Assembly: GCA_002402635.1 (NCBI GenBank)
Contig: DHGE01000049.1
Span: forward strand, 1 to 37,575
Source: Deferribacterales bacterium UBA4806
Lineage (GTDB): Bacteria > Chrysiogenota > Deferribacteres > Deferribacterales > UBA228
Length of the DNA: 37,575 nt
Reading direction: 5' to 3'
Program-made: the position numbers and the translations under genes
The notes under the pieces: generated by a model
Databases searched by the model: none
What the model saw: the letters and a program-made list of their open reading frames with translations, nothing else
Told to the model about the DNA's origin: nothing
Shown here: one piece after another, positions 1-8,749 of the stretch
How the letters are laid out: the number at the start of each line of letters is the position of its first letter
Numbering within the stretch: the first letter of the stretch is position 1

Positions 1-99
1 AAATTGTCTAGGAATGAACAGGGTGCATCGAATTACTTGGTATGGTGGTTAGTAGCATTAATAGTGTATGTGGTGATAAGAACTGCATTAAAACCATAA
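1..99 (+). CDS. C-terminal end of a membrane protein, cut by the window edge
   Basis: From base 1 the first frame stays open for 32 codons and ends in TAA at 97-99. It reads into a hydrophobic stretch (LVWWLVALIVYVVI) followed by a short basic tail, which looks like a C-terminal membrane helix. The next gene starts five bases later, the same tight packing as the rest of the transfer operon, so this is probably the tail of another transfer gene. There is too little sequence to name it. No in-frame start is visible. Confidence 0.5.
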   Translation, partial: KLSRNEQGASNYLVWWLVALIVYVVIRTALKP

Positions 100-104
100 G
101 ATAT

Positions 105-449
105 ATGAACAAACAGGTGTTATTGATATTGTTAATTATATATATAATAGGTGTAATAGTAATTTACAGGATATTTAATGTTAAAAAGGTAAAGGATGAA
201 AGTAAAGAAATTAAACAAACGGAGAAATTAGATAGGGGTTATGAAAAAGATGTAATAATAGGAAGGAATGAAAAGATTGATGGAAAAGTGATAATGTTTT
301 TTGAGAAAGGAACTATAAAGTATATGAAACCACTAAGTGCTGATTTTACCGAAAGGATGGAACCGGAAAGAAATGAATTTGGTAAAAGAAATATGAATTT
401 ATCATATTATATAGATGTTTTTCAAATAATTACAAACCTAAATGTTTAA
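105..449 (+). CDS. Small single-pass membrane protein at the head of the tra operon
   Basis: The predicted protein has 114 residues when started at the ATG at 105. An earlier ATG at 42 would overlap the upstream reading frame, whereas 105 leaves the five-base gap usual in this operon. Residues 4-23 are a strongly hydrophobic helix, followed by a lysine- and glutamate-rich stretch and a small soluble domain (near KVIMFFEKGTIKYMKP). This suggests an inner-membrane anchored protein facing the periplasm or the cytoplasm. I do not recognise the family. Its place just upstream of the VirB2-like gene suggests a transfer accessory role, which is inference. Confidence 0.7.
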   Translation: MNKQVLLILLIIYIIGVIVIYRIFNVKKVKDESKEIKQTEKLDRGYEKDVIIGRNEKIDGKVIMFFEKGTIKYMKPLSADFTERMEPERNEFGKRNMNLSYYIDVFQIITNLNV

Positions 450-453
450 TATT

Positions 454-810
454 ATGAACAAGTTAATTAGTAATGGAGAAAAGTTGGCTGATATTGGAAA
501 TTTAACAATGATGATTGTTAAAGAGAGAAAATTAAAGCCTTCTATGTTAATTGCTTTAACAATGGTGTCTTACCAGACAATGGCTCAAGAAATTAATCTA
601 GATAAGATTGAGTCTGAGAGTCAGAGAGGAATAAAGTTAGTGTATAAAATAGCCCAGTGGGTTATTGCTGTTGCATTAATTGTAGGTTTGATTAGTGTAG
701 TTTACATGGTGGTTACAAATAATCCACGTTCTAAGGAAGCAGTGATTGGATTTATAGCAGCATTAATTCTTGTTGGAATAGCATATGTTGTGATTCCAAA
801 ACCAGAATGA
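454..810 (+). CDS. traE: TraE-like conjugation protein (VirB2-type pilin, DUF4134)
   Basis: This protein of about 118 residues has a long basic N-terminal region, a hydrophobic segment ending in a plausible signal-peptide site (TMAQE), and then two closely spaced membrane helices separated by a short polar loop (TNNPRSKEA). That is the layout of VirB2-type pilins and of Bacteroides TraE. VirB2-like subunits sit in the inner membrane and assemble into the conjugative pilus. The start at 454 is preferred over 442 because it follows the previous stop by four bases. It is followed directly by TraF and TraG, the order known for Bacteroides conjugative transposons. The helix pair is echoed at the C-terminus of the VirB5-like gene at 3688-4650. 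Confidence 0.8.
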   Translation: MNKLISNGEKLADIGNLTMMIVKERKLKPSMLIALTMVSYQTMAQEINLDKIESESQRGIKLVYKIAQWVIAVALIVGLISVVYMVVTNNPRSKEAVIGFIAALILVGIAYVVIPKPE

Positions 811-820
811 TGTTAAGGAT

Positions 821-1141
821 ATGAAGTATTTAACCCAAAATCCAATGAACAAGCCTGTAACCATGTTTGGGTTTCAGTCAATGGAGTTGTTTATGCTGTT
901 CCTACTTTTAGTAGGAATAGCATTTATAACGTATAGTACTGGAGGTATTATGGTTTCTTTAGTATTTGTAATTGCATATATTTTGGTGGTAGTTCAGATT
1001 GGAAAAAAGATAACCATGGAAAGTAGAAAAGGGAATCCAAATTATATAAAAGGTTTGATAAGTTCGATGGGATATCCTAAAAGTATTGGAGATAGGTATT
1101 CTGTAATGGAAACAATAAGAAAATCACAAAAAAATGGTTGA
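821..1141 (+). CDS. traF: TraF-like conjugation protein (VirB3-type, DUF4133)
   Basis: This 106-residue protein has two adjacent membrane helices (about residues 22-38 and 42-62) and a soluble C-terminal tail. It begins with a short polar region containing NKPVTMFGFQSME. Size, helix pair and position between the VirB2-like and VirB4-like genes match Bacteroides TraF, the VirB3-like inner-membrane component that works with the TraG ATPase. Its stop overlaps the TraG start by eight bases, which suggests coupled translation. Confidence 0.82.
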   Translation: MKYLTQNPMNKPVTMFGFQSMELFMLFLLLVGIAFITYSTGGIMVSLVFVIAYILVVVQIGKKITMESRKGNPNYIKGLISSMGYPKSIGDRYSVMETIRKSQKNG

Positions 1142-3686
1142 GATTTTTATTGCAATTGTTGTTTTTGCATCTTTACTGGTTGTTTTAATGTTTTATATAA
1201 GTCCAAAGAAAACAGAGATAAAAGGAAGTCGGGATATACTATCCTTTATACCCATACAACAAATTGATGAGGATGGGTTGATATATGGAGAAAATGCTGA
1301 AATAACCGTAGGTTATAGGTTAGAATTACCAGAAGTTTTTTTATTGGGAGAAAAGAATTTGGAAAATCTACATGGGGATTGGGTAGCGTTAATGAAGTCT
1401 CTTCCGGAAGGAACCAAAATTCAAAAGCAGGATTTTTATTTTGTGAATGAGTATAGTGAAAGTAAGGAGTATTCAAATATTGTTGAGAAAAAGAATTATG
1501 AACTTTATAAGGGAAGACCTGTATTGAATTCATATTCAATAATATGGATAACATTTATTAAGAATACGGTTACTAAAAAGGGAGATATCATACTGCAAAA
1601 AAGGGTAAGTCCTATGGTTGGAAATCTAGATGATATAGAAAAAAGGGCTGAAGATGTAATTAAGGTAGCAAAAAGTATTGAAATGAGATTAGGTGGATTA
1701 AAAGGATACAGAGCAAAACAAATGAATGGAGAAGAAGTAACAGAAGAAATATTTAAGTATGTTACTCAAAGTTATGATAGAAGTAAGTGTGTAAATGTAA
1801 AAAAAATACCGGATATAGCCTTAAGTAAGGAAGGAAATTTAATGATTGGAGATAGGTTAGTATCGGTAATTAGCCTTATGGAAGAAGGTGGGTATTTAGA
1901 ACCATTTATGGTACCAAAGACGGCTGCTGGGGAAAATTATAGTTATGGGATAAACTATAAGAATAAGATAAATTCTAGTACAGGATATGCTTTTGCTATT
2001 CATGGTGGTTTACCAATGAAACATTGTGTAAATACAGTAATAAACCTGGTAGGGAATGAACAAATGTTAGAGGAATTAAGAAAAGAAAAGACATCATTAA
2101 ATTTTTTGGCAACATTTTATGAACCGGCAAAGGTTAAGCAGAAGTTTATTGAGGGTTTCAGTAGTGAGATTGTAGAAAATGCATTGAGTGCTTCTTTACT
2201 TACGGTAAATGTAATTGTAGATGACTATTCTGTAGATGGGTTACAAGAAAAGGTAAGCCATGTACAGAATGCGTTCTTGAATATGAATCAAAGTTTATCG
2301 TACAAAGAAAATATTGAAGCTGCCGGTGTATATTTTGAAACGATACCTGGTCATGCAAGAAGAATGAAAAGAGAAATTAAAGATACGACTGTTCAGGCTG
2401 CTTGTTACATTAATAATGAAGGAATGTATCGTTCGGATCTGAATGGAATAATATTTAATGATAGGTATGGTAAACCAGTAGTGGTTGATTTATGGGATAA
2501 TGTAAATACAACCAATAGAAACAAGCTAATATTTGGACCATCGGGAAGTGGAAAAAGTTATTTTATTAATGGTTTGGTATCGCAAACATATACAAAAGGT
2601 AATCATGTAATTGTACTAGAAATAGGAAGGTCTTTAAAGAGAAACTGTGAGTTATTGGGGGGTTTATACTTTGATACTGCGGATAGGGATAAATTAAGAT
2701 TCAATATATTTAGTTGTGATAGGGATAGTCAGGGTAGGTACATTTATCGAAACTTAGAGGATAAAGAAGAACAAGATGATAAGGTTAACTATATTACAAC
2801 AATAATAACAGCAATATGGAAAAGTAACAAAGAGGTTAGTAATTTGGAAAGGGAAATAGTAAAAAAGTCAGTTGTAGGATACTATGAGTATGTTAATAAA
2901 AAAAGTGAAAAGAATGCAAACATTAAAGGTTACTATGAGTATCTGGATATATTTAGAAAAGAAATAACAGAAAGGGAAAGGCAAATATTTGATATTGAAG
3001 CGTTAAAGATAATGCTTGAAAAGTATGTAAATGGTGTTTACTCAGAGTTACTTAATGGGAGTGAGGAAATAAATATAGACAATGATAGGTTTATAGTATT
3101 TGAAATGGAGGGAGTTCAAAATGATCCGGAGTTATTTACGGTTGTTAGTGTCATAATTGTGGAAATGGTATTACAAAAGATAAAGAGGTTAAAAGGAATA
3201 AAGAAGTCGTTGGTAATAGATGAAGCATTAAATTTCTTACAGGATTCAAAAATGGGAGAGTTTATTGGGTATTTGTATAGAACCATAAGGAAAAAGGAAG
3301 GAGAAATTTACATTGCTGCACAAAATGTAAAGTTTTTGGATGGTATTACGCCTGTTGTAAGGGATTCTATTGTACTAAATTCTGACACTAAAATATTACT
3401 TGACCATTCGAATCATAGATCAAGTTATAGTGATTTGAGAAGAATACTTTCGCTAACGGAATCACAAATTGAACTACTTGATAGTTTGGTATCGGAGAGT
3501 AGTTTTAAGGAATTTTTAATAGTTTTAGGGTCAAAGGCTGGTATATTTAGAATGGAAGTATCAAAATTTGCAGACGGAATATATACGTCAAAGGAAAGTG
3601 AGAGCAAAGAAATTGAAAGGCTTTTAGAGGAAACCGGAAGTTTAACCTCTGCGGTAGAACAATATGTTGAAAATAAAAGTAAATAG
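1134..3686 (+). CDS. traG: TraG, VirB4-family conjugation ATPase
   Basis: The 850-residue protein has an N-terminal membrane helix (about 3-22), a VirB4-type middle region, and a C-terminal ATPase domain. The Walker A motif GPSGSGKS lies at about 468-475 and the Walker B SLVIDEA at about 692-698. A conserved arginine/glutamine segment (AAQN) follows near residue 730. Length and motifs fit TraG of Bacteroides elements, the cytoplasmic ATPase that powers pilus assembly and the secretion channel. It overlaps the TraF stop by eight bases and ends one base before the next start. No frameshift or loss of a key motif is visible. Confidence 0.93.
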   Translation: MVEIFIAIVVFASLLVVLMFYISPKKTEIKGSRDILSFIPIQQIDEDGLIYGENAEITVGYRLELPEVFLLGEKNLENLHGDWVALMKSLPEGTKIQKQDFYFVNEYSESKEYSNIVEKKNYELYKGRPVLNSYSIIWITFIKNTVTKKGDIILQKRVSPMVGNLDDIEKRAEDVIKVAKSIEMRLGGLKGYRAKQMNGEEVTEEIFKYVTQSYDRSKCVNVKKIPDIALSKEGNLMIGDRLVSVISLMEEGGYLEPFMVPKTAAGENYSYGINYKNKINSSTGYAFAIHGGLPMKHCVNTVINLVGNEQMLEELRKEKTSLNFLATFYEPAKVKQKFIEGFSSEIVENALSASLLTVNVIVDDYSVDGLQEKVSHVQNAFLNMNQSLSYKENIEAAGVYFETIPGHARRMKREIKDTTVQAACYINNEGMYRSDLNGIIFNDRYGKPVVVDLWDNVNTTNRNKLIFGPSGSGKSYFINGLVSQTYTKGNHVIVLEIGRSLKRNCELLGGLYFDTADRDKLRFNIFSCDRDSQGRYIYRNLEDKEEQDDKVNYITTIITAIWKSNKEVSNLEREIVKKSVVGYYEYVNKKSEKNANIKGYYEYLDIFRKEITERERQIFDIEALKIMLEKYVNGVYSELLNGSEEINIDNDRFIVFEMEGVQNDPELFTVVSVIIVEMVLQKIKRLKGIKKSLVIDEALNFLQDSKMGEFIGYLYRTIRKKEGEIYIAAQNVKFLDGITPVVRDSIVLNSDTKILLDHSNHRSSYSDLRRILSLTESQIELLDSLVSESSFKEFLIVLGSKAGIFRMEVSKFADGIYTSKESESKEIERLLEETGSLTSAVEQYVENKSK

Positions 3687-3687
3687 T

Positions 3688-4650
3688 ATGAAAAAATTAT
3701 TGTTTGTATTTATATTTGTTATATTTTGTATAAATAGCAAAATATACGGACAAGTTGTTGATCCAATGGCAGCACAGCAAGAGGCTACTCAAATATTAAT
3801 ACTAACAAATATTTTAAATAATGCAAAAGAAGCATATAAAATAGCGAGTGAAGGAAATGAGATATTAAAAAATATAGAAGAGTCTGAAATATTAAAAAAA
3901 GCAGAGCAAGCAGAAGATGCAAAAGAAATATACGAATTAGCAAAAGATATAGTTGAGTTATCTGCGGGCATTGTTTGTATGAATGAGGAATTGTATAATA
4001 GTATTGAATTAGCAGAGAATTATAATTTTGATTGTTATGGAAATTTTGAAATAAATTTAATTAATCGAGATTTAAAAGCAAATCTTGGAGTTTTAAGATA
4101 TTTGGTAACTATGAAAAATATAAGAAAAGCATTAAGAAAAGAAGGAACGCAAGAAACTATTAAAGATTTAGAAAATATAAAAATTGGATTGGAAAAGTCT
4201 ATGAGTGATATGTATAGACTTAAGAATGATATATTAAAACAACTATTTACAGAAGGAACATTAAAAGAAATAAATGCAAGTTTGGAAAGATATATATTTA
4301 TACATTCAAGAAGTTTAGAGCAAGATTTAAAAATGTTAGAAACTAAAACAAAAGGATTAAAGTTAGACTATGAAAAGAAAGAAGAATCTGTAAGTGGAGT
4401 AACTATTGAAAGTAATGAAAAAGTAAAAAGTGATATAAAAGAAAGTAAGAAAGAAATAAAAGATAAGGTTACATACAGTTCTGGAAAGGTTAAAGGAATG
4501 ACGAAAAGTATTATTGTGATAATTTTAATAGTAGGGTTAATATTTACAAGTTATAATATTGCAACTGGTAATTCAAGGGCAAAATTATATGTTTTATCAT
4601 ATGTTATTGCATTGATAGTAGCATCGATTGCATATTCATTAATAAATTAA
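3688..4650 (+). CDS. VirB5/TraI-like secreted protein with a C-terminal membrane hairpin
   Basis: The start at 3688 is chosen because it follows the TraG stop by one base and gives a clear signal peptide ending near KIYGQ. An ATG at 3664 is possible but would lie inside TraG. The 320-residue protein is mostly charged helix: a repetitive Lys/Glu/Ala coiled-coil-like stretch at about 35-95, a helical core, and another charged coil at about 220-275. Two membrane helices follow at about 278-318. Position and helical character fit the VirB5-like TraI (DUF4141) of Bacteroides transfer systems, a minor pilus protein. The C-terminal helix pair resembles the pilin at 454-810 (see findings). Family assignment rests mainly on position and fold character. 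Confidence 0.65.
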   Translation: MKKLLFVFIFVIFCINSKIYGQVVDPMAAQQEATQILILTNILNNAKEAYKIASEGNEILKNIEESEILKKAEQAEDAKEIYELAKDIVELSAGIVCMNEELYNSIELAENYNFDCYGNFEINLINRDLKANLGVLRYLVTMKNIRKALRKEGTQETIKDLENIKIGLEKSMSDMYRLKNDILKQLFTEGTLKEINASLERYIFIHSRSLEQDLKMLETKTKGLKLDYEKKEESVSGVTIESNEKVKSDIKESKKEIKDKVTYSSGKVKGMTKSIIVIILIVGLIFTSYNIATGNSRAKLYVLSYVIALIVASIAYSLIN

Positions 4651-4662
4651 AACATTAGAGTT

Positions 4663-5733
4663 ATGGATAATCCGATTGATTACATTACGATAATTAAACA
4701 TGCCAGAATAGTTGATCCTACATTAATAAAGGTAATGGCTAAGACTGTTTTGATAGCAGAAGGGTTGGCTATGTTGTTCTTAATATTAACTGTGGCGTAT
4801 AATTACATAAAAAACGCAATTTCAAGTATTACAAGTCAGCAAGCAGAAAAGATAATTGATATAAATGATATTGCGAGGGTTCTTGTAACGATGGGTTTAA
4901 TAGGTTTATATATTCCAATAGTACAAGCAACAATGGGTATGGTTGAAATTGTTGTAGATCAAAGTAAGGTAAAAATATTTAATTCGGATAAAACTCTTGA
5001 GGAATATCAAGAGAAAATGGCTGATAAGTATATTTATACCAATGAAGAAATTGAAGCTTTAAGAGCTACTTTACAAAATACAAATGATGAAGGGAAGCAA
5101 AAAATAATACAGGCAGAAATAGATAAAAATGTAAATGAATTAAAGAATGGTGAAAAAATAGAAAAAGGGGGAAAGAATATAATTACAGCTTTATTAGGTT
5201 TTTCTACATATTCAATATCACAGAGATTAACATCTATTATAGTAACTATGCTCGGAAATCTGGTTGCTGTTGTTGCATTAGGTATAGCAAAAACAGGATT
5301 AAAATTACTATTACTATTGGGACCATTAGCTTTTGCATTCTCAATAATACCTGCTTTTAAAAGTCAAATAACCATTTGGGCAAGTGCAACATTAAATTTT
5401 GCGTTTGCTCAGGTAACTATTAATTTATTAAATACAATAGATGTAATGTATTTACAATCTATGTCAATTTATCCTTTGGATTATGAGAATGGACCTGCTT
5501 ATTCTATTGCAAAAATAGTACTTTATAGTATGCCATTTTGGTTTACTGCAAAGTATGTTGGAAAAGGGGAAGGTGGAGCATTTGTTGGTAAGGCAATGGG
5601 TATGGCTACTGCTGCTGTAGCCGCAGCAATGACTGGTGGTGCTTCTGCTGCTGCAAGTGGTGGAAAGGGAGTATTTGGTAAAGTATTTTCATCTGGAAAG
5701 AAAGCTACGGATAGTGAAAAAGAAGAAAACTAA
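4663..5733 (+). CDS. traJ: TraJ, VirB6-like polytopic membrane protein
   Basis: The 356-residue protein has several membrane helices: near 27-48, 68-92, 176-192, 196-230 and 285-300. A charged soluble segment (about 105-160) separates the first pair from the rest. The C-terminus is Ala/Gly-rich (AAAAMTGGASAAASGGKG) and ends in a basic-acidic tail. This matches TraJ of Bacteroides conjugative elements, the VirB6-like core of the inner-membrane channel. It lies between the VirB5-like and VirB8-like genes as expected. Confidence 0.85.
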   Translation: MDNPIDYITIIKHARIVDPTLIKVMAKTVLIAEGLAMLFLILTVAYNYIKNAISSITSQQAEKIIDINDIARVLVTMGLIGLYIPIVQATMGMVEIVVDQSKVKIFNSDKTLEEYQEKMADKYIYTNEEIEALRATLQNTNDEGKQKIIQAEIDKNVNELKNGEKIEKGGKNIITALLGFSTYSISQRLTSIIVTMLGNLVAVVALGIAKTGLKLLLLLGPLAFAFSIIPAFKSQITIWASATLNFAFAQVTINLLNTIDVMYLQSMSIYPLDYENGPAYSIAKIVLYSMPFWFTAKYVGKGEGGAFVGKAMGMATAAVAAAMTGGASAAASGGKGVFGKVFSSGKKATDSEKEEN

Positions 5734-5738
5734 AAGCA

Positions 5739-6347
5739 ATGGTTATGGAAATAAGAAATCCTTTTGGCTATAAATCAGCATTTGCATTACTAAGAGTAGT
5801 AACAATTTTATCTATTGTATTGTTGGTTATTGGATTAGTTTTTGGGTATAGTTTAATGTCAAAACAAGTAGCTGAAGCAAACAGAAAAATGGTTATTATT
5901 GATAGGGATGGTCAAGTTTATGAGAAGGGAACTATTAATTACCGGGATGGAAGGGTATATGAATATGAAGATCAGGCAAGGAATGTATTTAGGCTATGGT
6001 ATGGATTAGACGAATTCAACTATGATAGGAATGTAGAAAGTGCATTGAAAATTTTAGGGAATTGTGGAAAAGATATGTTGGAGAAATACATTCAAAGTGG
6101 ATTAAAAAATACCATAGTACAAAAAAATCTTGTAATGATTGCCGAAGTAGAGGGAGTTGAAATAGATATAAATTCAATTCCAGTAAAAGGTAATATTTGG
6201 GGTAAACAGATAGTAAAAAGGGGAGAAGGAGAGGCAAGTAGATGGATAAGGTGCGAGTTTATAGTTATTGATACAGATAGATCCAGAGAGAATCCTCATG
6301 GATGTAAATTAGATAATTGGAGAATTGTTGAAGCTAAAAATTTATAG
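5739..6347 (+). CDS. traK: TraK, VirB8-like channel protein
   Basis: The protein has about 200 residues with one N-terminal membrane helix (about 16-40) and a periplasmic globular domain. The N-terminal IRNPFGYKSAFALLRVVTILS and the following segment VIDRDGQVYEKGTI are in the style of TraK proteins. VirB8-like proteins bridge the inner-membrane platform and the outer core. Two ATG codons six bases apart (5739 and 5745) are both possible, since both follow the TraJ stop closely. TraM follows after three bases. Confidence 0.85.
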   Translation: MVMEIRNPFGYKSAFALLRVVTILSIVLLVIGLVFGYSLMSKQVAEANRKMVIIDRDGQVYEKGTINYRDGRVYEYEDQARNVFRLWYGLDEFNYDRNVESALKILGNCGKDMLEKYIQSGLKNTIVQKNLVMIAEVEGVEIDINSIPVKGNIWGKQIVKRGEGEASRWIRCEFIVIDTDRSRENPHGCKLDNWRIVEAKNL

Positions 6348-6350
6348 GCT

Positions 6351-7343
6351 ATGAAAGAGGAAAAGGGAAATAAGAAATTGTTATTACTATTAGCTATGAT
6401 AATACCTGCTGTAGTAGTATTTATTTTTGTAGTGATGGGTGGAAATAGTAGTAAAGAAGATTATAAACCAGAAGTATTAGATACCGAAATACCAATACCA
6501 GAAGTAACTGAAAAAAATGTTGAAAGTAAATTTCAGCAATATATTAATGAAAAAGAAGAAGAAAGGAAAAAGGAATATGAAATTGAAGAAAGTAAGATTA
6601 GTATAAATGATGTATTCACAGGTGATGATATTAATAGTAGAAGTGGTAAAGAAAATAAAAAAGAAAAAATAGAAGAAGAACCCAAAAAAACAGTGAATAC
6701 AAAAAGAAGTGTAGAAGTAGTAAATAAAAAAGATAACGTAAAAGAAGAAACAAAAGAAAAAGAAGTTAAAGAAGATGTTAGCAATTTCAGTAATTCATCT
6801 ATGGGTGTAGTTAGTTCAGGAAGTAGAATGATAACGGGAAATGAAAAAAAGGAAAGTGGTGAAAATGAGATAAAAGAGAATGTAACAACCGATGATTTCA
6901 TTCAAGTTGTTTTAGATGAAACTGTATCGATAAAAGATGGTACAATTGTAGTATTTGTATGTAAGGAAGATTTTATGTATAAAGGTAAAAGTATAGAAAA
7001 AAACTCTTATATTTATTGCAGAGCAAATTTGAGTTTAGATAAATGTAATATGGAAAGTATAAAAGCAAAAAAGACTAATGGGGAAATTGTTGCCTTGAGT
7101 AAATTTTACATATACGATGAGAAATTTGAAAAAGGGATACCGTTGGATTATGGAATAAATGAATCAACAAGAGAAGCATTAGATGAAACGGTAAACGAAG
7201 AAAATCAGGATATATACACTGGAAATGTATTAGTAGATGGCAGTATAAAGATGTTGGATAAAACAATAAGTAAAGTAAGCCGGAAAAAGGAAAAAAGTTT
7301 AACTCTTGAGCAAGGGTATAAAATATACTTAAAAACTGAATAG
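6351..7343 (+). CDS. traM: TraM, VirB10-like channel protein
   Basis: The 330-residue protein has a short cytoplasmic N-terminus, a membrane helix at about 9-26, a long low-complexity charged linker (about 35-180, Lys/Glu/Asn/Ser-rich) and a C-terminal globular domain (about 182-325) containing DETVSIKDGTIVVFVC. Cytoplasmic tail, one helix, extended linker and C-terminal beta domain is the VirB10/TraM architecture spanning both membranes. The linker is unusually rich in lysine and glutamate, in keeping with the AT-rich genome. It is packed between TraK and TraN with gaps of two or three bases. Confidence 0.82.
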   Translation: MKEEKGNKKLLLLLAMIIPAVVVFIFVVMGGNSSKEDYKPEVLDTEIPIPEVTEKNVESKFQQYINEKEEERKKEYEIEESKISINDVFTGDDINSRSGKENKKEKIEEEPKKTVNTKRSVEVVNKKDNVKEETKEKEVKEDVSNFSNSSMGVVSSGSRMITGNEKKESGENEIKENVTTDDFIQVVLDETVSIKDGTIVVFVCKEDFMYKGKSIEKNSYIYCRANLSLDKCNMESIKAKKTNGEIVALSKFYIYDEKFEKGIPLDYGINESTREALDETVNEENQDIYTGNVLVDGSIKMLDKTISKVSRKKEKSLTLEQGYKIYLKTE

Positions 7344-7345
7344 AT

Positions 7346-8218
7346 ATGAAAACAAAGTTAATTAGATTAATGGTAATAACATTTTATTTTAGTATTAATA
7401 GTATTAATGCTCAATATAGAATGGATGTTATTGAAGTAAACATGAAAAATACTGCAACGTTAAATTTTTCAAATAATATTGATTACATAATATTTGGAGA
7501 AAATCCGCAAGATTCAAAAGGAAATTTTATTTACTATCAAATATTTCAGAAAGATAATACATGTACATTTAAAGCAATAAAGGAAACGTCACCTGAAACA
7601 TCAATAGTAGTAAGGTTAACAAACGGAGAAATATTCTATGGAACTGTAAAAATAGGAACTAATACGAAAATACTATATGATTATAGTAATATTGGAAATA
7701 AAAAAGAAGAAGAAGTAAAAGAAAATGAAGTAATTGAGGAAGAAAAAGAAAAGAAAGAAGTAAAAGAAAATGTAAGTTTAAAGAAAATGGAAGAAAGATT
7801 GGAATTGGTGATGGAGAGCAAAGATAAGTATTTTACTTTAGGGACTAAGGAAAATGGAATTACCTATCAGGTGTGTAATATAAAAAACGATGAAAATTAT
7901 ACATATTTTAAAATTAGAATAAATAATTCAACGGGGAATGACTATACAATTGACGGTATATTCATGAAGTATTTTTTAGGAAAAGTAAAAGGAGTGAAAA
8001 AGAATGCTTCCGGAAATGAGGAAAGGGTAACAATTGAGAAAGTAAAAGGAAATATGATAGTAAAAGCATATAGTGAAGAAATAATAGGTATTGCTACTAA
8101 GTTGTTTGCAGTTGGTGAAAAGGGAAAGTTATACATAAGGATTGAGGAAAAGGATGGTAATAGAACATCCAATATAGAAGTAGAAGGGGCAGAAATTCAA
8201 AAAATAGAAATTTTTTAA
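7346..8218 (+). CDS. traN: TraN, VirB9-like outer-core protein
   Basis: The 290-residue protein has a signal peptide ending near INAQYR. Its N-terminal beta domain includes ENPQDSKGNFIYYQIF and the repeated short strands typical of TraN/VirB9. A Lys/Glu-rich linker lies at about 118-150, followed by a second beta domain (about 155-288). VirB9-like proteins form the outer-membrane core with the VirB10-like protein. The order TraM-TraN-TraO is the usual Bacteroides order. Confidence 0.82.
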   Translation: MKTKLIRLMVITFYFSINSINAQYRMDVIEVNMKNTATLNFSNNIDYIIFGENPQDSKGNFIYYQIFQKDNTCTFKAIKETSPETSIVVRLTNGEIFYGTVKIGTNTKILYDYSNIGNKKEEEVKENEVIEEEKEKKEVKENVSLKKMEERLELVMESKDKYFTLGTKENGITYQVCNIKNDENYTYFKIRINNSTGNDYTIDGIFMKYFLGKVKGVKKNASGNEERVTIEKVKGNMIVKAYSEEIIGIATKLFAVGEKGKLYIRIEEKDGNRTSNIEVEGAEIQKIEIF

Positions 8219-8221
8219 GCT

Positions 8222-8746
8222 ATGAAGAAAAGAATAATTTATGCGGTATTATTACTTATTTCCATTATAGGATTAAGGTTAAATGCTAATGCGCAACTTT
8301 TTCATGCAAAGGGGGAAAAGGGATTTACAATAAATGGGATGATGCATAATAATGGGAATGGAATAAGAATAGCATATGAAAGCATATTTAAAAAAAGGTT
8401 AAAGTACAGTGTTGGAAGTGAAGGAATTTTCAGTAAAGAGTATGCAACTAAAGATTCGAAGTATAGTATTGATGGAAGAATAAGCTATACCATAACAAAT
8501 ATAAAGCAAAGGATATTTTTTGATGGTTATGCCGGTGTAGGGGTTGGTATAGAACATTTAAAAGACAGGATTTCGGGTGATAAGAAAGATTCGTTTATGG
8601 TAAAAGAAATTTTAGGTGTAAGGATTGAGTATTGTATTTCAGAAAGAATATACATAAATTTGGAAACAAGACAGAATTTGTATCAATTAAATAGAAATGG
8701 AACGGGAATATTTGAATTTGGATTAGGTATAACCATAAATTTATAG
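8222..8746 (+). CDS. traO: TraO-like outer-membrane protein
   Basis: The 174-residue protein has a signal peptide ending near NANAQLF and then a series of amphipathic beta strands rich in Gly and aromatic residues, ending in FEFGLGITINL. A terminal strand closing on aromatic/hydrophobic residues is typical of small outer-membrane beta barrels. Size and place after TraN match TraO of Bacteroides conjugative elements, a component of the transfer apparatus of unclear biochemical role. Confidence 0.75.
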   Translation: MKKRIIYAVLLLISIIGLRLNANAQLFHAKGEKGFTINGMMHNNGNGIRIAYESIFKKRLKYSVGSEGIFSKEYATKDSKYSIDGRISYTITNIKQRIFFDGYAGVGVGIEHLKDRISGDKKDSFMVKEILGVRIEYCISERIYINLETRQNLYQLNRNGTGIFEFGLGITINL

Positions 8747-8749
8747 ATT

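Noticed and set aside
1246..1554. Leftward open frames inside the tra operon, such as this one and 6533-6901
   Set aside because: They lie antisense to strongly supported genes, have no domains, and arise from AT-rich codon use on the coding strand.
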